A DNA stretch of 64,000 bases, from assembly GCA_039934375.1 (NCBI GenBank), contig JBDTMH010000001.1:15714-79713 (forward strand), given 5' to 3'. Numbering within the stretch: the first letter of the stretch is position 1; each line of letters starts with the position of its first letter. Below, piece after piece: positions 18,396 through 28,402 of the stretch. The translations under genes and the position numbers were made by a program. The stretch comes from CAISIP01 sp039934375. GTDB lineage: Bacteria > Pseudomonadota > Gammaproteobacteria > Burkholderiales > Burkholderiaceae_C. The notes below the pieces were generated by a model, which worked only from the letters and a program-made list of their open reading frames with translations, made no database searches and was not told the origin of the DNA.

Positions 18396-18591
18396 GGGTC
18401 TTCTCCACGTCTTCCAGCGGGATGGTCTTGCGGTCCTTGCGCGCGCGCGCTTCGGCCAGGTGGTAGTCCTCCAAATCGTCGATGTATTCGAGGATAGCCT
18501 CACGGGCAAGCGTCGTTTTGGTGCGCCCTGTCTCCCGAGCGAGGTGGGCGAGACGGGCTTCTATCGGCTCTGGCAGGCGGATGGCAAGCAT
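18379..18591 (-). CDS. relB: RelB-family antitoxin (ribbon-helix-helix)
   Basis: The 70-residue protein has a ribbon-helix-helix N-terminus (MLAIRLPEPIEARLAHLA, then TTLAREAILEYIDDLEDY) and a charged C-terminus that would wrap RelE. The start ATG 18591 follows AGGAG by 7 nt. A perfect inverted repeat lies just upstream (18608-18623), as expected for autorepression by a RelB or RelB-RelE complex. It is the first gene of the toxin-antitoxin pair, placed between uvrA and an MFS gene. Confidence 0.85.
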   Translation of the reverse strand: MLAIRLPEPIEARLAHLARETGRTKTTLAREAILEYIDDLEDYHLAEARARKDRKTIPLEDVEKTLGLAP

Positions 18592-18607
18592 GGCGGGCTC
18601 CTGTTTT

Positions 18608-18630
18608 GCTATACGTGTATAGCCATTGTA
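18608..18630 (-). promoter_or_regulatory. relBE promoter and palindromic operator
   Basis: GCTATAC-GT-GTATAGC (18608-18623) is a perfect 7-bp inverted repeat with a 2-nt spacer. On the minus strand it directly follows a TACAAT -10-like element (complement of 18625-18630) and precedes the relB ribosome-binding site. This is the position of an autoregulatory operator over the transcription start. No good -35 element was seen. Confidence 0.6.
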
Positions 18631-18707
18631 TGGCTGCTGACGATCTGTGGCGCGTGCTGGCCGGCAGCACCCAGCCCCGATCGGGTGCCGGTGCCAGGGG
18701 TCGCGCG

Positions 18708-19958
18708 TCACGCCGCGAGCGGGCGTTGCGGGCGCACCGCAAAGAAGAACAGCAGCGAACCGCAGCCGGCGGTCAGCGCCAGCACGGTGAATCCGGCGCG
18801 GTAATTGCCGGTCAGGTCGGCCAGCATGCCGGCCACCATCGGGCCGGCGATCTGGCCCAAGGCGATGATCACCGAGGACAGGCCCAGGATCATGCCGATG
18901 GCACTGCGGCCGAAATAATCGGCCCGGATCGACTGCATCAAGGGGCCGCGCAGCCCCCAGGCGATGCCATGCAGCATGGCGAATGCCGCCACCTGCGCGG
19001 GGTGTGTGGCATAGGTCAGCAGCAGCAGGCCCAGCATGTGGCCCAACATGCACAGCGCCGCCAGCAGGCGCTTTTCGAACCGGTCGCCAATGGTGGCACT
19101 CAGCGTGACGCCGATCACCTGGCCAAAGGTCAGCACCATGATGAAAAACGCCGCCTCGGTCATCGAATAGCCCAGCCCCTCCTTCATGTGGGTGATCGCA
19201 TGCACATTGACCGCAGTGACCACCAGCAGCGCAAAGCCGTGGCCCAGCGCAAGCAGCCAGAATGCGCGGGTATGCAGCGCCTGACGGGCCGTGAATTCGG
19301 TGCGCGCGGCTGAGCGGGCGGCCGCGACCGTATCTGTCGTCGGCTCCGCAGCGACAGGCAGGCCGTCGACGACTTGCCCGTGGTCCTGCGGGCGCCAGCG
19401 GATCACCCGGGCCAGCGGCAGGCCAAGCAGCATGATCAGCACGCCGGAGCCAAACGCCGTGGCGCGCCAGCCATAACTTGCCATGCACCAGGCCACCGCC
19501 GGCACCATGGCGCCGCCCAGCGCCAGCCCCATGCTCATCATCGACAAGGCGCGTGCACGGTAGCGCTCGAACCACTGGATCAACGCCACCGTCAGCGGAA
19601 AGTAACCGCCCAGGCTGACACCGACGGCCATCATGACGGCGCTGGCATAGAAGCCGCCCAGGGTCTCGACCTGGCTGAGCATCAGGAAGCCCGAGCCAAA
19701 CACCAGCATGCCGACCTGCACCATGGCACGCGGGCCGAAGCGGTCGAGCAGCCAGCCCAGTGCCGGGCCGAGGATGGCGGATTCGACCGACTGCAACGCG
19801 GCCGCGCCGGACAATGCGGTCTTGCTCCAGCCGCGCTGCTCGGACAGGATGGCCACGTAGGCGCCGAACGACTGCAGCAGCAGTGCGGACTGCAGGAATT
19901 GCAGGATGGCGGCGGCGCTCGCTATGCGCCAGCCGTAGAACATCTTCACCTGCGCCAA
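18708..19958 (-). CDS. MFS transporter (monocarboxylate/oxalate-formate type)
   Basis: The 416-residue protein has twelve predicted membrane helices and the opening FYGWRIASAAAILQF, typical of the MFS branch that carries monocarboxylates and related organic anions. The conserved loop DRFGPRAMVQ after helix 2 and a second DRFEKRLLAAL in the second half are the MFS loop motifs. Substrate cannot be assigned. It ends 10 nt before the neighbouring aldo/keto reductase start region on the same strand and may be co-transcribed with it. Confidence 0.8.
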   Translation of the reverse strand: MAQVKMFYGWRIASAAAILQFLQSALLLQSFGAYVAILSEQRGWSKTALSGAAALQSVESAILGPALGWLLDRFGPRAMVQVGMLVFGSGFLMLSQVETLGGFYASAVMMAVGVSLGGYFPLTVALIQWFERYRARALSMMSMGLALGGAMVPAVAWCMASYGWRATAFGSGVLIMLLGLPLARVIRWRPQDHGQVVDGLPVAAEPTTDTVAAARSAARTEFTARQALHTRAFWLLALGHGFALLVVTAVNVHAITHMKEGLGYSMTEAAFFIMVLTFGQVIGVTLSATIGDRFEKRLLAALCMLGHMLGLLLLTYATHPAQVAAFAMLHGIAWGLRGPLMQSIRADYFGRSAIGMILGLSSVIIALGQIAGPMVAGMLADLTGNYRAGFTVLALTAGCGSLLFFFAVRPQRPLAA

Positions 19959-19968
19959 TGCTCCGTGT

Positions 19969-20982
<1,014 letters not shown>

Positions 20983-21129
20983 GGCGTGTGCTCTTTTCGG
21001 TTGCCGGGGGAGACCCCGAGTGTTACAGAAATGCCGATTGCGGGTCGGTCGCGCACTTGGATTTCGCGCTGTCATCCCCAGGTCCTAGAATGGCTCGGCA
21101 CTTTCCAGCTACAGTTACCAATCAAACGC

Positions 21130-22407
21130 ATGGTCCCACACCTCGTCACAGCGCTCACCGGCCCGATCAATGAACTGGAACAGCGCGTGCTGGATTCCAT
21201 GCCGGCGATCGAGCGCTGGTTCCGGCTCGAATGGATGGAGCACACGCCGCCGTTCTATTGTTCGGTCGACATCCGCAATGCAGGCTTCAAACTCGCCCCG
21301 GTGGACACCAATCTGTATCCCAGCGGCTGGCAGAACCTGACCCCGGCCATGATGCCGCTGGCGGTGCAGGCGGCCATGGCAGCGATCGAGAAGATCTGTC
21401 CCGAGGCGCGCAATCTGCTGATCATTCCCGAGAACGCGACCAAGGACAGCTTCTACCTGGCAGGCGTGGCGCAGTTGCAGCGCGTCTTTCACATGGCCGG
21501 CATGAACGTGCGCGTGGGTTCGATCAACCCCGAGATCAAGAAGGTCACCACCATCGAGCTGCCGACTGGTGAGAAGGTGCGCCTGGAGCCGGTGATCCGG
21601 ACCAAGCGTCGGCTCGGGGTGAAGGATTTCGACCCCTGCACCATTTTGCTCAACAACGACCTGAGCGCCGGTGTGCCCGGCATCCTGGAGGAGATCCACG
21701 AACAATACCTGTTGCCGCCACTGCATGCGGGCTGGTTCACGCGCCGCAAGAGCCGCCATTCGCAAAGCTACGAAGAGGTCTCCAAGCGTTTTGGCAAATT
21801 GCTTGGCGTCGACCCGTGGCTGATCAACCCGATGTTCAACAAGTGTGGCGAAGTCGACTTGTCGAATGACGCCGGCATGGAATGCCTGACGACCAATGTC
21901 GACGCCTTGCTGACCAAGATCCGGCGCAAGTACAAGGAATACGGCATCAACGAGAAGCCGTTCGTGGTCATCAAGGCCGACAACAGCAGTAGCGGTTTCG
22001 GTATCACCACGGTGCGCGACGTCAAGGATCTGGCGCGGCTGCGCGGCGAGTCCAGGCCCAAGCCGCTGGCGCCACTTGAAGTGATCGTGCAGGAGGGCGT
22101 GCTGACCAACGAGCGCATGAACGATGCGATGGCCGAGCCGGTGGTCTACATGGTCGACCGTTACGTGGTGGGTGGCTTTTATCGCGTGCATGCCGGCCGC
22201 GGCAGTGACGAGAACCTGAATGCGCCAGGATCCAGCTATGTGCCGTTGGCGTTCGCTGAGAGTACGCACTTGCCCCAGCCTGGCGCACGTGCCGGCGCCA
22301 GTGCGCCGAACCGGTTCTACATGTACGGCGTGATTGGCAGGCTTGCCATGCTGGCAGCCAGTTATGAACTCGAGGCAACGGATCCGGACGCAGAGATCTA
22401 CGACTGA
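21130..22407 (+). CDS. gshA: GshA, glutamate-cysteine ligase (A. ferrooxidans-type family)
   Basis: The enzyme makes gamma-glutamylcysteine, the first step of glutathione synthesis. The 425-residue protein belongs to the beta/gamma-proteobacterial family unlike E. coli GshA, recognised by IERWFRLEWMEHTPPFYCSVDIRN at the start and by FVVIKADNSSSGFGITTV and FYRVHAGRGSDENLN. The reading frame is open far upstream, but homology begins at ATG 21130. No strong Shine-Dalgarno sequence is present. gshB lies 4 kb downstream on the same strand, separated by kup, an unknown gene and benE. Confidence 0.9.
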   Translation: MVPHLVTALTGPINELEQRVLDSMPAIERWFRLEWMEHTPPFYCSVDIRNAGFKLAPVDTNLYPSGWQNLTPAMMPLAVQAAMAAIEKICPEARNLLIIPENATKDSFYLAGVAQLQRVFHMAGMNVRVGSINPEIKKVTTIELPTGEKVRLEPVIRTKRRLGVKDFDPCTILLNNDLSAGVPGILEEIHEQYLLPPLHAGWFTRRKSRHSQSYEEVSKRFGKLLGVDPWLINPMFNKCGEVDLSNDAGMECLTTNVDALLTKIRRKYKEYGINEKPFVVIKADNSSSGFGITTVRDVKDLARLRGESRPKPLAPLEVIVQEGVLTNERMNDAMAEPVVYMVDRYVVGGFYRVHAGRGSDENLNAPGSSYVPLAFAESTHLPQPGARAGASAPNRFYMYGVIGRLAMLAASYELEATDPDAEIYD

Positions 22408-22509
22408 CCCGGCGCAGTTGTTGCGCCGCAACATAACAGGTGAATTCTGACGCTTTAGAGTCGCTTGTTCGCGGACGCGCTGCATCCGCAGGCGCACAAT
22501 GGCGGCCTT

Positions 22510-22556
22510 GATTTGATTCAAATCCGGCAGTTCCTGACCGCCGGGCCCTTTTTTTT
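22510..22556 (+). promoter_or_regulatory. Structured kup leader: palindrome plus terminator-like hairpin
   Basis: GATTTGA-T-TCAAATC (22510-22524) is a perfect 7-bp repeat with a 1-nt centre. It is followed by CCGGC (22524-22528) and GCCGG (22540-22544) that can form a stem, then a GCCC and eight T residues (22549-22556). The probable kup start codon TTG (22555-22557) sits in the end of that T-run. The arrangement looks like an attenuator or a terminator used as a switch. Function is inferred only. Confidence 0.4.
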
Positions 22557-24423
22557 GTCCACTTCCAAATCCTCCCTCGCCGCTCTGACGGTTGGCGCGG
22601 TCGGTGTCGTCTACGGCGACATCGGCACCAGCGTGCTGTATGCGATGAAGGAGGTATTCAACTCCGGACACGTCCCGTTCACGCCCGAGAACGTCTACGG
22701 CATCCTGTCGATCTTCTTCTGGACGCTGACCATCATCGTTTCGATCAAGTATGTGGTGCTGGTGCTGCGCGCCGACAACAACGGCGAAGGCGGCCTGGTG
22801 GCCATGCTGGCGCTGGCGTCGCAAGCGGTCAAGGGCAGTCCGCGGCTGCGCGCCGTGTTGCTGACAGTGGGTATTTTCGGCACAGCGCTGTTTTACGGCG
22901 ATGGCGTGATCACGCCGGCGATCTCGGTGTTGTCGGCGGTCGAGGGCCTGGAGGTGGTGTCGCCGGCGTTCAAAACCTATGTGATTCCGCTGACGCTGGT
23001 GATCCTGTTCGTGCTGTTTGCAGTGCAAAAGCGCGGCACCGGCGGTATTGGCAAGTTCTTCGGGCCGATCACGCTGGTGTGGTTTGCCATCATCTCGATC
23101 CTGGGCGTGATGCATATCTGGCACGACCCGGCGATCCTGTTCGCGATCAGCCCGCATTACGCACTTGGCTTCATCATCGACAACCCGCTGGTTACCTTCA
23201 TCATCCTGGGCGCCGTGGTGCTGTGCGTCACTGGCGCCGAGGCCTTGTATGCCGACCTGGGGCATTTCGGCAAGAAGCCGATACGACTGGCCTGGTTCTC
23301 GATTGTCATGCCGGCACTGACGTTGAACTACTTCGGCCAGGGGGCCTTGTTGCTGCGCTACCCCGAAACGGTGAAGAATCCATTCTTCCTGATGGCGCCT
23401 GACTGGGCGCTGATTCCGATGGTCGTGCTGGCCACAATGGCCACGGTGATCGCCTCGCAGGCCTTGATCACCGGGGCATTCAGCGTGACCAAGCAGGTGA
23501 TTCAACTGGGATACCTGCCGCGCCTGGATGTGCAGCACACCAGCGTGCGCGACACCGGGCAGATCTACATGCCGCTGGTTAACTGGGGCCTGTTCGCGAC
23601 CATCGTGCTGGCGGTGGTGCTGTTCCGTTCGTCGAGCAATCTGGCCTCGGCCTACGGCATCGCCGTAACGACCGACATGCTGATCACGACCATCCTGACC
23701 TTCTACGTGATCCGCTACAAATGGAACTACCCGCTGCTGTTGTGCGTGGCATCCACCAGCGTGTTCTTCGTGGTCGACTTCACATTCTTTGCGTCCAACC
23801 TGATGAAGCTGCTCGAAGGCGGCTGGTTTCCGCTACTCATCGGCGGCACGGTATTCACGCTGATGATCACGTGGAAAGAAGGCCGGCGCCTGCTCAACGA
23901 GGCGCTGCGCGCAGATGCCATCGACCTGACGGATTTTCTCACCGCGGTGTTCATCAGCCCGCCGACACGCGTGTCGGGAACCGCCGTATTTCTGACCGCT
24001 GATATCGGCACCGTGCCCAACGCGATGCTGCACAACCTCAAGCACAACAAGGTGTTGCATGAGAACAACCTGTTCGTGACGGTGCGCACGCACGAGGTGC
24101 CATGGATCGGGATGGACAAACGTATCGAGATCGAATCGCTGGGCCGCAACTGCTGGCAGGTGGTCGTTCACTACGGCTTCAAGAACGACCCAGACCTGCC
24201 CAGGGCCTTGCAGCAGATGCGCGGGCGCGGCTGCGAACTCGACCCGATGACGACCAGCTACTTCCTGTCGCGTGACACCGTGGTGCCGACCATCGGCAGT
24301 GGCATGGCTCAGTGGCGCGAGAAACTGTTCGCCCAGATGCATCGCAACGCTGGCGCTGCGGCCGACTTCCTGAACCTGCCGAGCAACGCGGTGGTGGAAC
24401 TGGGCTCCAAGGTCGAGATCTGA
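22555..24423 (+). CDS. kup: Kup, low-affinity potassium uptake protein
   Basis: Kup is a proton-coupled K+ importer of the KUP/HAK/KT family. The 622-residue protein opens with SSLAALTVGAVGVVYGDIGTS, the family signature, followed by twelve membrane helices and a cytoplasmic C-terminal region (from about residue 460). No ATG precedes the conserved start. TTG 22555 encodes the residue just before STSKSSLAAL and is chosen; a TTG at 22465 would add 30 unconserved residues. gshA is immediately upstream. Confidence 0.92.
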   Translation: MSTSKSSLAALTVGAVGVVYGDIGTSVLYAMKEVFNSGHVPFTPENVYGILSIFFWTLTIIVSIKYVVLVLRADNNGEGGLVAMLALASQAVKGSPRLRAVLLTVGIFGTALFYGDGVITPAISVLSAVEGLEVVSPAFKTYVIPLTLVILFVLFAVQKRGTGGIGKFFGPITLVWFAIISILGVMHIWHDPAILFAISPHYALGFIIDNPLVTFIILGAVVLCVTGAEALYADLGHFGKKPIRLAWFSIVMPALTLNYFGQGALLLRYPETVKNPFFLMAPDWALIPMVVLATMATVIASQALITGAFSVTKQVIQLGYLPRLDVQHTSVRDTGQIYMPLVNWGLFATIVLAVVLFRSSSNLASAYGIAVTTDMLITTILTFYVIRYKWNYPLLLCVASTSVFFVVDFTFFASNLMKLLEGGWFPLLIGGTVFTLMITWKEGRRLLNEALRADAIDLTDFLTAVFISPPTRVSGTAVFLTADIGTVPNAMLHNLKHNKVLHENNLFVTVRTHEVPWIGMDKRIEIESLGRNCWQVVVHYGFKNDPDLPRALQQMRGRGCELDPMTTSYFLSRDTVVPTIGSGMAQWREKLFAQMHRNAGAAADFLNLPSNAVVELGSKVEI

Positions 24424-24521
24424 AATTTTTCGCTGTCACTGAGGTGCCACTTATCAAAGGGCCTGCGACAGGGTAGAGTGCGGGGCATCGCCCAAGGCAG
24501 TGGAAAACGACGAGGCCAGAC

Positions 24522-25106
24522 ATGCACAAGCGCGATTTCCTGACCCGGTCAGCCGTGCTCGGCCTGCTACCCGTGGGATCCGCCCGGTCGGCCGCGACGG
24601 ACGCGGCGGGCCCGGTACTGCTGACCGTCAGCGGTGATGTCGGCAAGGTCAACCGGGGGCCGCTGGATCCGGTGCTCGACCAGATGATGGCAAAACACGG
24701 CATCACGTTTCAGAAGGCGTTCTGCTTTGATGCGCCCGCCTTGCGCCGACTGCCATCCGTCACCATCGGTCCGACGCTCGAATACGATGCCAAGATCCAC
24801 GCGCTTGCTGGTCCGACACTCGAGTCCGTGCTGCATGCGGCTGGCGTGGGCCCGGGCGCCGCGGTGCAACTCGGATTGCGGGCCGTCGACGGGTACAACG
24901 TCATCGTCAGCCAGCAGGATGCGCGCAGTTACCGCATGATCATCGCGACCCACATCGACGGTCAGCCGCTGGCGCTCGGAGGGCTGGGCCCGCAATGGGC
25001 GGTCTATGATGCCGACCGCCTGTCCGCCTTCAAGGACAAGCCGCTGAAGGAGCGCTTCGGTCTGTGCCCCTGGGGTCTGTACCACATCGGCGTGCGGGCG
25101 GCCTGA
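24522..25106 (+). CDS. Exported protein resembling a reduced molybdopterin-oxidoreductase domain
   Basis: The 194-residue protein has a Tat- or Sec-like N-terminus (MHKRDFLTRSAVLGLLPVG). Its remaining part resembles the small periplasmic oxidoreductase molybdopterin-binding domain fold, with LTVSGDVGKVNRG, GPTLESVLHAAGV, and GYNVIVSQQDA. It is shorter than true sulfite-oxidase-like enzymes and the usual Mo-ligating cysteine motif is not obvious. It may therefore lack the cofactor. It sits between kup and benE with no clear functional tie. The family assignment is tentative. Confidence 0.6.
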   Translation: MHKRDFLTRSAVLGLLPVGSARSAATDAAGPVLLTVSGDVGKVNRGPLDPVLDQMMAKHGITFQKAFCFDAPALRRLPSVTIGPTLEYDAKIHALAGPTLESVLHAAGVGPGAAVQLGLRAVDGYNVIVSQQDARSYRMIIATHIDGQPLALGGLGPQWAVYDADRLSAFKDKPLKERFGLCPWGLYHIGVRAA

Positions 25107-25135
25107 GCGCTGGGAACTCTGCGGCAAAATGCCGC

Positions 25136-26326
25136 ATGCGATTTTTCCGCGATCTCAATGTGTCGGCGTTCACCGCCGGTTTTGTCGCCGTGCTGGTTGG
25201 CTTTACCAGTTCGGTGGCCATCGTGTTCCAGGCGGCACTGGCGTTCGGCGCGACGCCGGCCGAAGTCGCGTCGTGGATGTGGGCGCTGGGGCTGGGCATG
25301 GGTCTGTGCTCCGCCGTGCCTTCTTATCTCTGGCGCAAGCCCGTCATGGTGGCCTGGTCCACCCCCGGCGCGGCGGTACTGGCCACGGCCGGGGCTGCCG
25401 GCGGCTATACCATGCCCGATGCGATCGGTGCCTTCATGGTTTGCGCTGCACTGATCATCCTGTTTGGTGTCACCGGCTGGTTTGAGCGGGTGATGAACCG
25501 CATTCCGATGGCGATTGCCTCGGCGCTGCTGGCTGGCGTGCTGACCCGGTTCGGCCTGCAGGCCTTCGTGGCCGCCCAGACCGCGCTGGGCCTGGTGTTG
25601 CTGATGCTGGCAAGCTATCTGGTCGGGCGCCGCGTCGCACCCCGTTTTGCAGTGGTGCTGACCTTGGTGCTGTCCATCGTCTATGTCGTGGCTCGGGGAG
25701 AAATGGCACCTGCCGCCATCACGGCGGCTCTGGCCATGCCGGTGTTCGTGATGCCGCAGTTCAGCCTTGGCGCAGCCATGAGCCTGGCGATTCCACTGTT
25801 CGTCGTGACCATGGCCTCGCAAAATCTGCCTGGCGTCGCGGCCATCCAGGCGGCCGGCTACGGCGGGCCGCACGGCATACCGGTGTCCAGGGTGATCACG
25901 CTGACCGGCATCGTGACCTTGCTGCTGGCACCGTTCGGTGCCTTTGCGCTGAACCTCAGCGCGATCACGGCCGCGATCTGCATGGGACCCGAAGCGCACG
26001 AACAGCCGACCAAGCGCTATACCGCCGCAGTTTCTTGCGGCGCCCTGTACGTGCTGATCGGGCTCTTCGGTGCGGCGGTCACCGGGGTGCTGACGGCGTT
26101 TCCCAAGGAGCTGGTGGCGGCCATCGCCGGGCTGGCCCTGCTGGGCACGATCGGCAATTCGCTGGCGATGTCGTTGCAGGACGAGCGCCACCGCGAGGCC
26201 GCCTTGATCACCTTCCTGGTGACGCTCAGCGGCGTCACGCTGGCCGGCGTGGGCTCCGCATTCTGGGGCGTGGTGGCCGGCAGCCTGGCCATGCTGGCGC
26301 AACATTACCGGCGGCGAGTGACTTGA
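25136..26326 (+). CDS. benE: BenE-family benzoate/H+ symporter
   Basis: The 396-residue protein has about twelve hydrophobic segments and the BenE signature regions GFTSSVAIVFQAALAFGAT near the N-terminus, AWSTPGAAVLAT, and FVVTMASQNLPGVAAIQAAGY. These match benzoate-proton symporters. The start ATG 25136 places RFFRDLNVSAFTAGF at the N-terminus. No benzoate degradation genes are nearby, so the actual substrate may differ. Confidence 0.85.
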   Translation: MRFFRDLNVSAFTAGFVAVLVGFTSSVAIVFQAALAFGATPAEVASWMWALGLGMGLCSAVPSYLWRKPVMVAWSTPGAAVLATAGAAGGYTMPDAIGAFMVCAALIILFGVTGWFERVMNRIPMAIASALLAGVLTRFGLQAFVAAQTALGLVLLMLASYLVGRRVAPRFAVVLTLVLSIVYVVARGEMAPAAITAALAMPVFVMPQFSLGAAMSLAIPLFVVTMASQNLPGVAAIQAAGYGGPHGIPVSRVITLTGIVTLLLAPFGAFALNLSAITAAICMGPEAHEQPTKRYTAAVSCGALYVLIGLFGAAVTGVLTAFPKELVAAIAGLALLGTIGNSLAMSLQDERHREAALITFLVTLSGVTLAGVGSAFWGVVAGSLAMLAQHYRRRVT

Positions 26327-26480
26327 GTCTGGCGCTGCCCTCAATCCGGCGGGCCCAGGCCGCAGCCGGCAGACCTTTGCCAGGCTCGGCACAATAGCGG
26401 CATTCCGACCCTTGACTTCGGCTTGCCGCGAATTTGCCCGCAGCCGCAACGATCAACCGGGCTTCCCGGCCCCAGCCATC

Positions 26481-27443
26481 ATGCATATACTTTTCGTTGC
26501 CGACCCGCTTGAAACCTTCAAGATCTACAAGGACACCAGCTTCGCCATGATGCGTGAGGTGCAGCGCCGCGGCCACACGCTGTCGGCCTGCGAGGTGACC
26601 GATATTTCCTGGACCAGCGGTGGTCGGGTGCGTGCTGGCGTGCGCGACATCGTACTCACCGGTGACCCACTGCACTGGTTCGATGCCGGCGCCACCGGCC
26701 TGGACCGCCGTCCCTGCGAGCTGGCAGACTTCGGCGCAATCGTCATGCGCAAGGACCCGCCGTTCGACTCCGAGTACTTCTACGCCACCCATTTGCTCGA
26801 GCAGGCCGAACGCGAAGGTGCCCGGGTGTTCAACAAGCCGCGCAGCCTGCGCGACCATCCGGAAAAGCTGGCGGTCATGGAGTTCCCGCAGTTCACCGGC
26901 CCGACGCTGGTCACGCGCAACGCGCAGCAGGTGCGCCAGTTCCATGCCGAACACCGCGACATCATTCTCAAGCCGCTTGACGGTATGGGCGGCACCGGCA
27001 TCTTCCGGGTGCGCGACGACGGCATGAACCTGGGCGCTATCATCGAGACGCTCAACCAGGGCGGCGCGCAGTCGCTGATGGTGCAGAAGTACCTGCCCGA
27101 GATCGTCGCCGGCGACAAGCGGGTGCTGCTGATCGGTGGCAAGCCGGTGCCGTTTTCGCTGGCACGGATTCCGCAGGGCAACGAGATCCGCGGCAACCTC
27201 GCGGTCGGTGGCAAAGGTGTTGCGCAGCCGCTGTCCAAACGCGACCGTGAGATTGCCGAGGCACTGGGCCCGGTGCTGGCGGCGCGGGGCCTTTTGCTGG
27301 TGGGCGTGGACGTGATCGGCGACTACGTCACCGAGATCAACGTGACCAGCCCGACCTGCTTTCAGGAAATCCACGACCAGGCCGGTTTCGATGTGGCGGC
27401 GATGTTCGTCGACGCGCTGGAGGCGGCGCTGAACGCAAGCTGA
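26481..27443 (+). CDS. gshB: GshB, glutathione synthetase
   Basis: GshB is an ATP-grasp enzyme joining gamma-glutamylcysteine and glycine. The 320-residue protein matches E. coli GshB in length. Motifs include MRKDPPFDSEYFYATHLLE, the ATP-grasp loop LKPLDGMGGTGIFRV, and the C-terminal GVDVIGDYVTEINVTSPTCFQEI. The start ATG 26481 immediately precedes MHILFVADPLETF. It completes the glutathione pathway begun by gshA. Confidence 0.96.
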   Translation: MHILFVADPLETFKIYKDTSFAMMREVQRRGHTLSACEVTDISWTSGGRVRAGVRDIVLTGDPLHWFDAGATGLDRRPCELADFGAIVMRKDPPFDSEYFYATHLLEQAEREGARVFNKPRSLRDHPEKLAVMEFPQFTGPTLVTRNAQQVRQFHAEHRDIILKPLDGMGGTGIFRVRDDGMNLGAIIETLNQGGAQSLMVQKYLPEIVAGDKRVLLIGGKPVPFSLARIPQGNEIRGNLAVGGKGVAQPLSKRDREIAEALGPVLAARGLLLVGVDVIGDYVTEINVTSPTCFQEIHDQAGFDVAAMFVDALEAALNAS

Positions 27444-27482
27444 GGCCTGCTGCGCTCGCTCAGGCGATTGCCACTCACGCGC

Positions 27483-28298
27483 TCAGCAGGTGGCGGGAAC
27501 CCGCAGCGCCGCGGCACCGGGTTGCCGGCAACCCTCGACGAAGGTGACGAACTCGCCCGGTTGCAGCGCGATCCAGTCCTCGTTGGTGGTCAGGGGTTCG
27601 GTGACGACTATCGCCAGCCGGTCATCCGGGCCGTTGTGCTCGGACAGGTCCATCTTGAAGTCGTCGTCGCGCAGGTGGACCTCGGTGAACGGGTACTGGC
27701 GCACCAGGTAGTGCAGCTTGGTGCTGGCATGGGCCCACAGCGCCTGGCCATTGCTCAGCAGGAAATTGAAGGTGCCATGGGCGGCGATCTGCGGCACCAG
27801 TTCCTGCAGTGTGAGGCTCAGTTCGGCGACGCTGGGAACGCCGGCATGGGATTTGACGATTTCCTGCATCAGCCAGCAAAACGCCAGTTCGCTGTCGGTG
27901 TCGCCGACCGGGCGGAAATTGCCGTGCAGGGTCGGTGCGTAGCCCTTGAGGTCGCCATTGTGGGCGAACACCCAATAGCGGCCCCACAGTTCTCGCACGA
28001 ACGGGTGGGCATTCTCCAGCGTGATCGAGCCCATCGTCGCCTTGCGCACATGGGCGATCACGTTGTGGCTCTTGATCGGGAAGCTGCGCAACATGAGCGC
28101 CAGCGGTGAGGTGGCAGCGCTTTCCTTGTCGACGAAGTGGCGGATGCCGCGCCCGGGTTTTTCACCCTCGCTCTCGAAGAACGCGATGCCCCAGCCGTCG
28201 GCATGGTGGTCGGTCACGCCGCCGCGGCGGGCGAATCCGGTAAAACTCAGATTCAGGCTGGCCGGCAGGCGGCTGTTCATTCCAAGGAGTTGGCACAT
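27483..28298 (-). CDS. Class II glutamine amidotransferase (YafJ-like)
   Basis: The 271-residue protein begins MCQLLGMNS, giving an N-terminal catalytic cysteine after removal of Met1. It has the class II amidotransferase motifs FARRGGVTDHHADGWGI, HVRKATMGS and VFAHNGDLKG. YafJ-type proteins of this size hydrolyse gamma-glutamyl bonds in an unassigned reaction; E. coli YafJ and yeast Dug3 are relatives. It is convergent with gshB, 39 nt away. A role in glutathione or gamma-glutamyl-peptide turnover is possible but inferred. Confidence 0.85.
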   Translation of the reverse strand: MCQLLGMNSRLPASLNLSFTGFARRGGVTDHHADGWGIAFFESEGEKPGRGIRHFVDKESAATSPLALMLRSFPIKSHNVIAHVRKATMGSITLENAHPFVRELWGRYWVFAHNGDLKGYAPTLHGNFRPVGDTDSELAFCWLMQEIVKSHAGVPSVAELSLTLQELVPQIAAHGTFNFLLSNGQALWAHASTKLHYLVRQYPFTEVHLRDDDFKMDLSEHNGPDDRLAIVVTEPLTTNEDWIALQPGEFVTFVEGCRQPGAAALRVPATC

Positions 28299-28402
28299 GG
28301 CGCAGATGTCAGGGAAACGCCGGCTGCCCCTGCAACCGGCATGACATGGGAGAAGTTTATCCCCCGACGTCGTGCCCGCAAGGAACAATTACCACAAAGT
28401 TG

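Noticed and set aside
21115..23538. 807-codon minus-strand frame across gshA and kup
   Set aside because: It spans two conserved genes antisense, with composition typical of a shadow frame.
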